Part shown: positions 39,104 through 48,809 of the stretch, in pieces
How the letters are laid out: each line of letters starts with the position of its first letter
Numbering within the stretch: position 1 is the first letter of the stretch
Source: DASQFQ01 sp963802905
GTDB taxonomy: Bacteria; Actinomycetota; Thermoleophilia; Solirubrobacterales; Solirubrobacteraceae
Assembly (NCBI GenBank): GCA_963802905.1
Contig: CAWDKH010000004.1
Coordinates: 434,001-498,000, forward strand
DNA: 64,000 nucleotides
Direction: 5' to 3'
Program-made: the position numbers and the translations under genes
The notes under the pieces: model-generated
What the model was told of the DNA's origin: nothing
The model's input: the letters and a program-made list of their open reading frames with translations, nothing else
Databases searched by the model: none

Positions 39104-40210
39104 TCAGGTGACGATCGAGACCCCGAGGTTCGACGAGATGCGGGTCCACTTCTCCGCGAAGCTCGTCGACCCGCCGCTGGCCACGTTCAGGCCGCGGATG
39201 AACACGTTGGTGCTGTCAGCGCTGTAGACGTAGAACGGCGCGCCGGAGTCGCCGGGCTGCGACACCGGGCCGGTGTAGGAGATCACCGGCGACTTGCAGC
39301 CGGTCTGGGTGCACACCTGCGCGTTGACGCTCTGCACGGTCTGGCCGCACTGCTCGCCCGACGTCTGCCCGCTGCGGCAGTACTGCGTGAAGCCGACGAC
39401 CGGATCGCCGGCGCCGTTGACGTGCTTGCCGGTGGAGCTGTTGGTGCCGCCCACGAAGATCGACGAGCCGTAGGAGGCGCCCGCGATCAGCTCCATGTCG
39501 AACGATTGGAGCGGCCAGGGGAGGAACGGGCCGCGCTGGGTGACGTTGCCGACGGACAGGTTGCCGTCGGTTGTCGTCGCGTTCGCACCGACTGCGAAGC
39601 AGTGACCGGCGGTGACCATGAAGCGCTGGCCGCCCCGCTGCACGATGAAGCCCGACGAGCAGACCGAGCCGCCGCTCTTGATCGAGCTTCCACCCCAGAA
39701 CGGCGAGGTGTCGGCGCGGCGGGAGAAGCTGTCGCGGATCGCTCCGTCCTGCTGCTCGATGACGCCGCTGTAGCCCTTCGACAGGCCCGCGGTGACCGTG
39801 CGCGGCGCGTTCGTCTGGAGCACGAGCTTGCCGGTCTTGAGGTCGACCCAGCTCGCGTAGTTGTAGTTCTTCGCCGCCGCGCTCCAGTCGCGCTTGGCGA
39901 TCCGGTCCTGCAGCGTGTCGATCGTGCGCTTCGAGATCGCGCGCGTCCGCACCGTGGCCGGAGCGCTCTTGGCCTTCGCCAGGGTCGAGCCCTGAGCACC
40001 CACGATCACGAACTTCTTCGTGGCCGCGTCGTAGTAGGAGCCGAGCGCGCCGTGCGCCTCGGCGTAGCGGCTGACCTTCGCGCCCGCCGCGTCCAGCGAC
40101 GGCCCCGAGCTCTTGTCCGGCACCGGCTTGGCGGCGGCGTGCGCGGTGCCCGCCAACAGCATGGTGGCCGCCACGGCAGCCGTCCCGATGGAGGTGAGGT
40201 TGGTCTTCAT
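39104..40210 (-). CDS. secreted trypsin-like serine protease (S1, 368 aa)
   Basis: Signal peptide (residues 1-26) and a pro-region with a helix-rich stretch (ISKRTIDTLQDRIAKRDW) before the catalytic domain. The triad is His in MVTAGHCFAV, Asp in FDMELIAGAS and Ser in SQPGDSGAPFY, in the order seen in alpha-lytic protease/streptogrisin-type enzymes. Six cysteines suggest disulfides. It would act outside the cell. The 3' end is 20 bases from the stop of the immunity-like gene, facing it. Confidence 0.88.
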   Translation of the reverse strand: MKTNLTSIGTAAVAATMLLAGTAHAAAKPVPDKSSGPSLDAAGAKVSRYAEAHGALGSYYDAATKKFVIVGAQGSTLAKAKSAPATVRTRAISKRTIDTLQDRIAKRDWSAAAKNYNYASWVDLKTGKLVLQTNAPRTVTAGLSKGYSGVIEQQDGAIRDSFSRRADTSPFWGGSSIKSGGSVCSSGFIVQRGGQRFMVTAGHCFAVGANATTTDGNLSVGNVTQRGPFLPWPLQSFDMELIAGASYGSSIFVGGTNSSTGKHVNGAGDPVVGFTQYCRSGQTSGEQCGQTVQSVNAQVCTQTGCKSPVISYTGPVSQPGDSGAPFYVYSADSTNVFIRGLNVASGGSTSFAEKWTRISSNLGVSIVT

Positions 40211-40263
40211 GCCACGCAGAGCGCGGCCGCACCTCCCTGATACCTGCGAGTAGCGTCCCGCCG

Positions 40264-41220
40264 ATGCGCGCGCCGATCACGCTCGACCTCCACATCACGA
40301 ACTTCAACTACCCGGGCGTCGCCGTCGACGGCCTGTTCGACCACGTCGCCGAGATGGCGAAGACGGCCGAGGACAACGGCTTCAGCTCGGTGTCGGTGAT
40401 GGACCACCTGCACCAGATCCCGCCCATGGGCCCGCAGGAGCTCAACATGCTGGAGGGCAACATGGCGCTGGCCGGGATCGCGGCCCGCACACGCAAGGCA
40501 AGCCTCGGCCTGCTGGTGGGCGGCGTGACCTACCGCAACCCGGCGTTGCTGGCGAAGATGTGCACGACGCTCGATGTCATCTCCGGCGGGCGCGCGGTGT
40601 TCGGCATCGGTGCCGCCTGGTTCGAGGCCGAGCACGAGGCCTACGGCGTCCACTTCCCGCCGCTCAAGGAGCGCTTCGAGCACCTCGAGGATGCACTGCG
40701 GATCGCGCGGGCGATGTTCACCGAGGAGCGCGCGACGGTCGAGGGAACCCACCACAGCGTCCACGGCGCGCTCAACAACCCGAAGCCGCTGCGCGGCGAC
40801 ATCCCGATCGTCATCGGCGGCAGCGGCGAACGCAAGACGCTGCGGCTCGTCGCGCAGTACGGCGACGGCTGCAACCTGTTCGGCGACGTCGAGCGCGTGC
40901 GGCACCTGCTCGGCGTCCTCGACCGCCACTGCGAGGACGTCGGGCGCGATCCGTCGGAGATCACGCGCACGCGGATGGCCGGCGTGATCATCGGCGCGAC
41001 GCACGAGGAGGCGGAGCGCAAGAAGGCGGCGGCCGCCGAGGCAGGGGCGCCGCGCGAGCGGCTCGAGACGATGTTCCTCGGCGACCCCGACGCGATCGCC
41101 GAGCAGGCCCAGCCGTTCGCGGACGCCGGGATCGAGGGCCTCACCATCACGCTGCCCGACGTCTACGACCTCGAGACGATCGCGCTCGCGGGCCGCGCGC
41201 TGAGCGCGGTGTTTTTCTGA
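40264..41220 (+). CDS. F420-dependent LLM-class oxidoreductase (318 aa)
   Basis: A luciferase-like TIM-barrel flavin/F420 oxidoreductase. LFDHVAEMAKTAEDNGFSSVSVMDH starts the fold, TCTTLDVISGGRAVFGIGAAWFEAEHEAYG gives the cofactor region, and PIVIGGSGERKTLRLVAQYGDG closes the barrel. This family is actinobacterial and uses coenzyme F420 for hydride transfer. Substrate unknown. Confidence 0.88.
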   Translation: MRAPITLDLHITNFNYPGVAVDGLFDHVAEMAKTAEDNGFSSVSVMDHLHQIPPMGPQELNMLEGNMALAGIAARTRKASLGLLVGGVTYRNPALLAKMCTTLDVISGGRAVFGIGAAWFEAEHEAYGVHFPPLKERFEHLEDALRIARAMFTEERATVEGTHHSVHGALNNPKPLRGDIPIVIGGSGERKTLRLVAQYGDGCNLFGDVERVRHLLGVLDRHCEDVGRDPSEITRTRMAGVIIGATHEEAERKKAAAAEAGAPRERLETMFLGDPDAIAEQAQPFADAGIEGLTITLPDVYDLETIALAGRALSAVFF

Positions 41221-41230
41221 CCACGCGCGT

Positions 41231-42400
41231 ATGGGAGGGTTGGCACTTCGAATGGAAGCGTCGGCGGACAACGCAGTCGTCCAGGCGCTGCTCGACGAGC
41301 AGGCGGCGCTGCGGCGCGTGGCGACGCTCGTCGCGACGGCGGGCGAGCCCGCCCGCGTATTCCCGATCGTGACCGAGGAGGTGGGCCGGTTGCTCGGGGC
41401 CTCGACCGCGAACATGGTCCGCTACCGCCACGACGGCACCGCCGACGTGATCGGCCAGTGGGCCGAGCCCGACATGCCGAGCATGCCGCTCGGCGCGCGG
41501 ATCGAGCTCGACGGCGAGACGCTCGCGCCGAAGATCTGCCGCAGCGGCCAGCCCGAGCGCGTCGACGACTACAGCGGCCTGACGGGCCGCCTCGCCGAGC
41601 GCCTGCAGCAGCTCGGCATCGCCTCCGGGGTCGGCGCGCCGATCATCTTCGACGGCGAGCTGTGGGGCTCGGTCGTCGTGTCGAGCATCCGCACCCACGT
41701 GTTCGCGCCCGCGGCCGAGCACCGCATTGCCGCGTTCACCGAGCTCGTCGCCCAGGCGCTCGCGAACGCCGAGGCGCGCGAGCAGCTCGCCGCGTCGCGG
41801 GCGCGCGTGGTCGCCGCCGGCGACGGCGAGCGCCGGCGGCTCGAGCGCAACCTCCACGACGGCGCGCAGCAGCGGCTCGTGGCGCTCGCGATCGGCCTGC
41901 GGATCGCCAACCGCCTGATCGACGAGGACCCGGCGGCGGCGCACGCCGCGATCGAGCGCGCGAGCGAGGAGCTCAGCGCGTCGCTCGCCGAGTTGCGCGA
42001 GATCGCGCGCGGGCTGCACCCCGCGGTGCTCTCCGACCACGGGCTCGAGCCGGCGATCACGTCGCTGATGCAGCGCGCGCCGATCCCGGTCGAGCTGACC
42101 GTCGACCTCGCCGAGCGCCCGCCGGAGGCGGTCGAGGTCGCTGCCTACTACGTGATCGCCGAGTCGCTGACCAACGTCGCGAAGTACGCCCGCGCGTCGC
42201 ACGCCAGCGTCGAGGTCCGCGCGCTCGGCGACCGCCTGCTGATCGCGGTCAGCGACGACGGGGTCGGCGGTGCCGACGTCGGCGCCGGCTCCGGGCTGCT
42301 CGGGCTCGAGGACCGCGTCGCGGCGCTCGGCGGGCGGCTGCACATCGAGAGCCCGCGAGGGCGGGGGACGTCGGTGCGCGCCGACGTGCCGATCGCATGA
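41231..42400 (+). CDS. GAF-domain sensor histidine kinase (NarL-type, 389 aa)
   Basis: N-terminal GAF-like sensor domain (residues 25-170: IVTEEVGRLLGASTANMV, ICRSGQPERVDDYSG, GAPIIFDGELWGSVVVS), then a dimerisation helix with the phosphoacceptor in ERNLHDGAQQRLVALAIGL and an HATPase domain (SLTNVAKYARASHASVEV; VSDDGVGGA; GSGLLGLEDRVAALGG). The HisKA_3 type partners with LuxR-type response regulators, but none is adjacent, so the partner is elsewhere. ATG 41252 is an alternative start. Confidence 0.85.
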   Translation: MGGLALRMEASADNAVVQALLDEQAALRRVATLVATAGEPARVFPIVTEEVGRLLGASTANMVRYRHDGTADVIGQWAEPDMPSMPLGARIELDGETLAPKICRSGQPERVDDYSGLTGRLAERLQQLGIASGVGAPIIFDGELWGSVVVSSIRTHVFAPAAEHRIAAFTELVAQALANAEAREQLAASRARVVAAGDGERRRLERNLHDGAQQRLVALAIGLRIANRLIDEDPAAAHAAIERASEELSASLAELREIARGLHPAVLSDHGLEPAITSLMQRAPIPVELTVDLAERPPEAVEVAAYYVIAESLTNVAKYARASHASVEVRALGDRLLIAVSDDGVGGADVGAGSGLLGLEDRVAALGGRLHIESPRGRGTSVRADVPIA

Positions 42401-43053
42401 GCTCCGTCCTCCTCGTCCCTGGCTCGTGGCACGGCGCGTGGTGCTGGGACGACGTGATCGGCCGTCTCACCGCCGTGGGAGTCGACGCCCGCGCGATCGA
42501 CCTGCCGAGCAACGACGGTGACTCCGGCCTCGCCGAAGACGCCGCGGCGGTGCGGGACGCGCTCGCAGCGATCGAGGAGCCCGCGGTGGTGGTCGGGCAC
42601 TCGTACGGCGGCATCGCGATCAGCGAGGGTGCGGCGGAGGCGGCCGGGCTCGTCTACGTGTGCGCGTTCATGCTCGACGAGGGCGAGTCGCTGCTCGATG
42701 CGATGCGCCACGAGCTCCCTGACTGGATCGAGCTGAACGCGGAGGCGACCTCGCACATCGCCACCCGCACCGAGGACGTCCTCTACGCCGACTGCCCGCC
42801 GGACGTGGCGGCGGCCGCGGGTGCGCGACTTACCCGCCAGTCAGTCGGCGCGATCGGAACGCCGCAATCCGCGCCGGCGTGGAAAACCGTGCCGAGCACA
42901 TATGTCGTCTGCGAGCAGGACCGTGCGGTGCCGCCGCCCGCGCAGGACGCGATGTCGGCGCGCGCGGGTACCGTGCACCGCTTGCCCGCCTCGCACTCCC
43001 CGTTCTTCTCGAAGCCCGACGAGGTCGCCGAGATCGTGCTCGCCGCGCTGTGA
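42397..43053 (+). CDS. alpha/beta hydrolase (218 aa)
   Basis: VLLVPGSWHGAWCWDDVI (oxyanion), VVVGHSYGGIAI (nucleophile Ser), ACDY-less acid in YVVCEQDRAVPPPAQ and final His in LPASHSPFFSKPDEV. It matches the small esterase-like group known from plant salicylate-esterase homologues. ATGA coupling ties it to the kinase gene. Confidence 0.82.
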   Translation: MSSVLLVPGSWHGAWCWDDVIGRLTAVGVDARAIDLPSNDGDSGLAEDAAAVRDALAAIEEPAVVVGHSYGGIAISEGAAEAAGLVYVCAFMLDEGESLLDAMRHELPDWIELNAEATSHIATRTEDVLYADCPPDVAAAAGARLTRQSVGAIGTPQSAPAWKTVPSTYVVCEQDRAVPPPAQDAMSARAGTVHRLPASHSPFFSKPDEVAEIVLAAL

Positions 43054-43511
43054 CGGTCGTCGCGGTCACGTTCTACGACGTCGTCCTGTGGATCCACGTG
43101 ACCGCCGTGGTGGTCGCGTTCGGGGCCCTGTTCGCGTATCCGGTCTTCCTCGCGGTCAACGCGCGCGCGCCGCTCGCGCAGCGCGCCGGGCTGCACCGCG
43201 CGCAGATCGCGTTCAGCCGGCGCGTGACCGGCCCGACCATCGGCGTGATCCTGCTCGCCGGCATCTACCTCGCCACCGACGCCGAGCTGTGGGACCAGGC
43301 GTGGGTGGGCATCTCGCTGCTCTTGCTGTTCGTGATCGCCGGCCTCGGCGCGACCGTGCTGCGCAAGGGGGAGGAGGCGCTCGCCGCGACGGCCGACGCG
43401 GGCGACGAGCCCGGCTACGCGACCGCGCTCGCCACCGTGCGGCGATGGACGACGATCACGTTGCTGCTGATCGTCTTCGTCCTCTTCCTGATGACGACGA
43501 AACCGTTCTAA
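43050..43511 (+). CDS. DUF2269-like membrane protein (153 aa)
   Basis: GTG start overlapping the previous stop. Four membrane helices, first YDVVLWIHVTAVVVAFGALFA with a conserved-type His, then GPTIGVILLAGIYLAT, WVGISLLLLFVIAGLGATVL and TITLLLIVFVLFLM. This fits DUF2269, a predicted integral membrane family of unknown activity, sometimes compared with haem-binding membrane proteins. Confidence 0.75.
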   Translation: MTVVAVTFYDVVLWIHVTAVVVAFGALFAYPVFLAVNARAPLAQRAGLHRAQIAFSRRVTGPTIGVILLAGIYLATDAELWDQAWVGISLLLLFVIAGLGATVLRKGEEALAATADAGDEPGYATALATVRRWTTITLLLIVFVLFLMTTKPF

Positions 43512-43581
43512 CGATCAGTAAGCAAGTCGGGGGTTGCCCGTACCGATGAGCCGGTGCGGGTCAGGCAGTCTGTATCCCCAC

Positions 43582-44540
<959 letters not shown>

Positions 44541-44544
<4 letters not shown>

Positions 44545-45389
44545 GCGCCACGCCCGCTACTCGCCCCGACAGCGAGCCGCGGCTCGAGGTCGCGGTCAAC
44601 GCCGCGATCGCCTCCAGCGAGCGCCCGCCGCGCCCGAGCGCGCTGGCCAACTGCCTGACGTTCGGCTGGCGCGGGATGCTGAAGATCAAGCACGTGCCGG
44701 AGCAGCTGCTCGACGTCACGGTGACGCCGGTGCTGTTCCTGCTCATGTTCGTCTACCTGTTCGGCGGCGCGGTCGCCGGCTCGACCGACGCCTACCTGCA
44801 GTTCATCCTCCCCGGCGTGCTCGTCCAGTCGGTGCTGTTCACGGCCGTCTACTCGGGCGTGGCGCTCAACACCGACATCACCAAGGGCGTCGTCGACCGC
44901 TTCCGCTCGCTGCCCGTGTGGCGCCCGGCGCCGCTCGTCGGCGCGGTGGTGGGCGACAGCGCGCGCTACGTGCTCGCTGCGACCGTCGTGATCCTCCTCG
45001 GCTTCATCATGGGCTTCGAGGCCGGGGGCGGCGCGCTCGGCGTGGTTGCCGCGGTCGCCCTGGTGGTGGTGTTCACGTTCGGGCTCAGCTGGGTGTTCAC
45101 CACCGTCGGGCTCGTCATGCGCGCGCCGAACGCGGTGCTCAACACCGGCTTCATGGTGCTGTTCCCGCTCGTGTTCCTGAGCAACATCTTCGTCGAGCCG
45201 TCGACGCTCCCGAGCTGGCTCGAGAGCTTTGTCGACGTCAACCCGATCTCGCACCTCGTGACCGCGGTGCGCGGTCTGATGGCCGGCTCCTCGGCGACCG
45301 AGGATGTGCTGCTGGTGCTCGGCGAGGCGGCGGTGCTGACCGCCGTGTTCACGCCGCTCACCGTGCGGCTGTACCGCCGCGCGAAGTAG
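44541..45389 (+). CDS. DrrB-like ABC transporter permease (282 aa)
   Basis: ABC-2-type permease with about six membrane helices: LLDVTVTPVLFLLMFVYLFGG, FILPGVLVQSVLFTAVYSGV, YVLAATVVILLGFIMGFEAGG, VALVVVFTFGLSWVFTTVGLV, GFMVLFPLVFLSNIFVEPSTL and the C-terminal VLLVLGEAAVLTAVFTPL. The FVEPSTLPSWLESFVDVNPISHLV loop is a hallmark of DrrB exporters. Convergent with a metallophosphoesterase gene whose stop is 1 base away. Confidence 0.92.
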
Positions 45390-45947
45390 TCAGTCGAGCA
45401 CGACGACGCGCGCGCCCGAGATCCAGTGGACGCGCGTGTCCTCGTGCCGGGTCTGCGCGAGCCCGGCGATCGGGTGCGTGTGGCCGTGGAGGATGTGGCG
45501 CGGCTGGTAGTGGTCGACCCACGTCCGCAGCCCCTCGAAGCCGATGTGGGCGGGGTCGTCGGGGTCGTCGTTGATGCCCCGCGGCGGGCAGTGGCAGAGC
45601 AGCACGTCGGCGGCCGGCAGCCGCTTCGCCAGCCGCGTCGCCTTGCGCTGCGTGTAGTGGTAATGGCCGCCGCCGCCGTACTCGACGCAGCCCTCGAAGC
45701 CCGCGAACGTGCGCGCGCCGAGCGAGGTCCGGCGGAGGTGCAGGTCGTCGACCTCGACCTCGCGCAGCAGGTCCGGCTCGTCGTGGTTGCCGTGCACGCC
45801 GAGCTTCGGGAGCTGCAGCGCGCGCAGCCCCTCGATCCAGGCCAGGTCGAGGTCGCCGAGGCAAACGACCGCCTCGACGCGCATCTGGCGCGCCATCAGC
45901 GCAGGGTCCATCGGCGGCGGCTTGTCGGCGAGAGCGAGGACGCGCAC
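45390..45947 (-). CDS. metallophosphoesterase-like protein (185 aa)
   Basis: Calcineurin-like motifs: CLGDLDLAWIEGL, the GNHDEPD metal block, LLCHCPPRGINDD and HGHTHPIAG. The usual first D-x-H motif is replaced by LALADKPPP, so one metal ligand may differ. The GTG at 45947 is chosen. Its divergent neighbour starts 18 bases away. Substrate unknown. Confidence 0.75.
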   Translation of the reverse strand: MRVLALADKPPPMDPALMARQMRVEAVVCLGDLDLAWIEGLRALQLPKLGVHGNHDEPDLLREVEVDDLHLRRTSLGARTFAGFEGCVEYGGGGHYHYTQRKATRLAKRLPAADVLLCHCPPRGINDDPDDPAHIGFEGLRTWVDHYQPRHILHGHTHPIAGLAQTRHEDTRVHWISGARVVVLD

Positions 45948-45965
45948 GCGCGTAATACTGCCCGT

Positions 45966-46352
45966 GTGAGCGCTCGCAACGTCCTCGGCCATGAGCTCGA
46001 GCCCTGCGGGACCGATCCGGTCACCGGCTTCTTGCGCGACGGGTGCTGCAACACGGACCCCCGCGACATCGGCAGCCACACGATCTGCGCGGTCGTCACG
46101 GCGGAGTTCCTCGAGCACCAGGCGTCGATCGGCAACGACCTCGTCACGCCGCGCCCGGAGTTCCACTTCCCCGGCCTGCAGGCCGGCGACCGCTGGTGCG
46201 TGACCGCCGACAATTGGCGGCGCGCGTACGCCGACGGCGCTGCCGCGTTCGTCGTGCTCGCCTCGACGCACGAGCGCGCGTTGGACATCGTGCCGCTGGA
46301 GGCGCTGCGCGAGCTTGCCGTCGACGTGCCGGCCGACCCCGGTTCACTGTAG
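45966..46352 (+). CDS. DUF2237 family protein (128 aa)
   Basis: GTG start. Family pattern: NVLGHELEPCGTDPVTGFLRDGCCN with clustered Cys, GSHTICAVVTAEFL, GDRWCVTADNWRRAY and the final LVVLASTHERALDIVPLEAL-like segment (FVVLASTHERALDIVPLEAL). The conserved cysteines suggest metal binding, but no activity is known. Confidence 0.82.
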   Translation: MSARNVLGHELEPCGTDPVTGFLRDGCCNTDPRDIGSHTICAVVTAEFLEHQASIGNDLVTPRPEFHFPGLQAGDRWCVTADNWRRAYADGAAAFVVLASTHERALDIVPLEALRELAVDVPADPGSL

Positions 46353-46379
46353 TAACACCAAGTTTGTATCGTGTGAGTC

Positions 46380-47018
46380 ATGACTGGACTCCGCGAGCGC
46401 AAGAAGGAGCAGACGCGGCGCCACATCGCCGAGTCCGCGCGGCAGCTGTTCAGCGAGCGCGGCTTCGACCAGGTGACGATCGCCGAGGTCGCCGAGGCCG
46501 CCGACGTCGCGGTGCAGACGGTCTTCAACTACTTCCCCACCAAGGAGGACCTCGTCTACTGGCGGCTGTCCTCCTTCGAGGACGAGCTGCTCACCGCCAT
46601 CCGCGAGCGGCCGCCAGGACAGTCGGCGATCGAGGCCTTCCAGGGCTTCCTGTTCGCGCAGCCGGGGCTCCTCGGCAAGCACGACCCGGAGGCGCGCGAG
46701 GAGCTGATCTCCTTCACGCGCATGATCCTCGCCAGCCCCGCGCTGCGGGCACGTGAGGGCCAGATCTTCAGCGGCTACACCGACGCGCTCGCGGCGCTGC
46801 TGGCCGAGGAGACGGGCGCGCGCGCCGACGACATCCGCCCGCGCGTCGCCGCCCACGCCATGATCGGCGTGCACCGCGCGCTGATCGACTACTCGCGCGG
46901 GCGCATCGCCGACGGCGACCTCGGACCGCGCCTGACGCGCGACATCCGCGCCCAGGCGCGCCGGGCGTTCACGCTCCTGGAGAGCGAGCTCGGCGAGTAC
47001 GCGCGCAACCCGACCTAA
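46380..47018 (+). CDS. TetR-family transcriptional regulator (212 aa)
   Basis: N-terminal HTH: HIAESARQLFSERGFDQVTIAEVAEAADVAVQTVFNYFPTK (split here in the text as residues 15-55), typical of TetR/AcrR, and a divergent helical ligand domain with ARAFTLLESELGEYARNP. It probably represses itself and the next gene from the 27-base gap upstream. Ligand unknown. Confidence 0.88.
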   Translation: MTGLRERKKEQTRRHIAESARQLFSERGFDQVTIAEVAEAADVAVQTVFNYFPTKEDLVYWRLSSFEDELLTAIRERPPGQSAIEAFQGFLFAQPGLLGKHDPEAREELISFTRMILASPALRAREGQIFSGYTDALAALLAEETGARADDIRPRVAAHAMIGVHRALIDYSRGRIADGDLGPRLTRDIRAQARRAFTLLESELGEYARNPT

Positions 47019-47031
47019 TAGGTTGGGGGGG

Positions 47032-48753
47032 ATGGCTGTCCCCCGACTTCGCGTCCCCTCGCAGCATCCGATGCCCGGCCTGTCCTCCGACGAGGTCGAG
47101 CTCTACCACCGCACGTACACGACCCTGCTGCGCTCGCGGGGCGAGACGCTCGTGCGGGTGCTCGAGCCGAGCCACCGCTCGATGAACTCGAGCCTGCACC
47201 CGCTGGCCGCCTCCGAGGAGCTCGACCTCGGCGCCTTCCTCTACGCGACGCGGCGCCTGCCCGACGAGGTCGCCGACGCGAAGGTGATCGTGATGGGGCA
47301 GGAGGCAATCGTCTTCAAGCGCGCCGGCATCGGCCCGATCGAGGACTGGGAGCCGCTCGAGGCGCCGGCGCGCCGGCGCCGCTGGTTCCACGACGGCGAC
47401 GGCACGCTGGCCGTCCTGCTCGCCTCCGCCTCCGACCTCGACGACCTGATCCCGACGCTGGTCGCGTACCAGATCGAGTGGAACAAGATGCGCGTGAAGA
47501 TGCGCACGGCCATGCGCCTCGGCGACGACCCGACGCCGGCCGAGTGCGCGGCCGCGCTCGGCGGCTCGGAGGAGGACTGGTCGCGGCTGCTCCACGCGTG
47601 GGGCGCCGGATTCGGCGCGAGGCTGCGCGACGTCGCCGAGCGGCGGCTCAACCTGCGCGTGCGGATGCTCGGCGGCAGCGCCGTCGGCTACGCGCGCATG
47701 ACGCGCCGCTGGTGGCGCCCGGTGCGGCGCACGCTCGAGGAGCAGTCGCTGCAGGAGCGCCCGATCTACTTCGTCTCCTCCAACGCGCACTCGATCGTCA
47801 ACCTCGTCACCGGCACCGCGCGCGAGCGCGAGGCGGAGATCTGCGACTGGGTCGACAGCTCCGACGACCCAGATCTCAAGCCCGAGCTCGAGCTCTTCCG
47901 CTCCGGCGAGGCTGAGGGCTCGTGGGAGAACTTCCTCTACTTCGCCGCCCGCGAGTACTTCACCGCGCACCCCGAGGACTCCGACATCTTCGAGCAGCGC
48001 TCGCGCGAGGAGCGCGCGGTGGGCGTCACGCACCTCTCGAGCACGACCGCGTTGCGCGTGTCGGCGCAGGTCATCGACCTGTCCCGGCTCGACACCGCCG
48101 CGCTCGACCCGCGGCTCGGCGTAACGGACGCCGCGCGCCTCGCCGCGTGCGACGCCGTGATCGTCAACATCGAGTATCCGCTCGGGCTCGCCGCCTACAA
48201 CATCCTGCGCGAGATCACCGAGGACACCGATCGCCTGCGCGGCGTCTACGTGCTCGGCAAGGCGGCGACGCTCAACGCCGACGTCGGCGACGTGATGATC
48301 TCCTCGGTCATCCACGACGAGCACTCGGCCTCGACCTACTGGCTCGACAACGCGTTCGCGGTCGATGACATCGCGCCGTTCCTGGTCTTCGGCTCGGGCC
48401 TTGACAACCAGCGCGCGGTCACGGTCAAGTCGACCTTCCTGCAGAACCGCGAGTACCTCGACTACTACTACCGCGAGGCGTTCACGGTCGTCGAGATGGA
48501 GGCCGGGCCCTTCTGCGACGCGGTCTACGAGATCGCCGACGTCGATCGCTACCCGGTCGGCGAGGCGGTCAACTTCTCGAAGCTCCCGCTCGACTTCGGG
48601 ATCATCCACTACGCGTCAGATACGCCCTACACGCAGGCGCGCACGCTCGGAGCACGCGGGCTGTCCTACTACGGCATGGATTCCACGTACGCCTCGTCAC
48701 TTGCGATCGTTCGGCGGGTACTTGCCCTAGAAGGCGTCCTCGACGCACCCTGA
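47032..48753 (+). CDS. DUF6909-like protein with nucleoside-phosphorylase-like C-terminus (573 aa)
   Basis: A conserved-looking 573-residue protein whose N-terminal half is unique helical (ELYHRTYTTLLRSRGETLVRVLEPSHRSM). The C-terminal half has VNIEYPLGLAAYNILREIT, LGKAATLNADVGDVMISSV, HDEHSASTYWLDNAF and FTVVEMEAGPFCDAVYE. The last resembles the VVDMEG substrate site of nucleoside phosphorylases and nucleosidases. I recall this as the DUF6909 group. Action on a nucleoside-like or nicotinamide-like compound is an inference. It may share the upstream TetR promoter. Confidence 0.65.
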   Translation: MAVPRLRVPSQHPMPGLSSDEVELYHRTYTTLLRSRGETLVRVLEPSHRSMNSSLHPLAASEELDLGAFLYATRRLPDEVADAKVIVMGQEAIVFKRAGIGPIEDWEPLEAPARRRRWFHDGDGTLAVLLASASDLDDLIPTLVAYQIEWNKMRVKMRTAMRLGDDPTPAECAAALGGSEEDWSRLLHAWGAGFGARLRDVAERRLNLRVRMLGGSAVGYARMTRRWWRPVRRTLEEQSLQERPIYFVSSNAHSIVNLVTGTAREREAEICDWVDSSDDPDLKPELELFRSGEAEGSWENFLYFAAREYFTAHPEDSDIFEQRSREERAVGVTHLSSTTALRVSAQVIDLSRLDTAALDPRLGVTDAARLAACDAVIVNIEYPLGLAAYNILREITEDTDRLRGVYVLGKAATLNADVGDVMISSVIHDEHSASTYWLDNAFAVDDIAPFLVFGSGLDNQRAVTVKSTFLQNREYLDYYYREAFTVVEMEAGPFCDAVYEIADVDRYPVGEAVNFSKLPLDFGIIHYASDTPYTQARTLGARGLSYYGMDSTYASSLAIVRRVLALEGVLDAP

Positions 48754-48809
48754 CGGGTTGCGTATTAGGGTGCCCGAATACATCAACGCGGAGTAGGGGG
48801 CAGCAGAGC

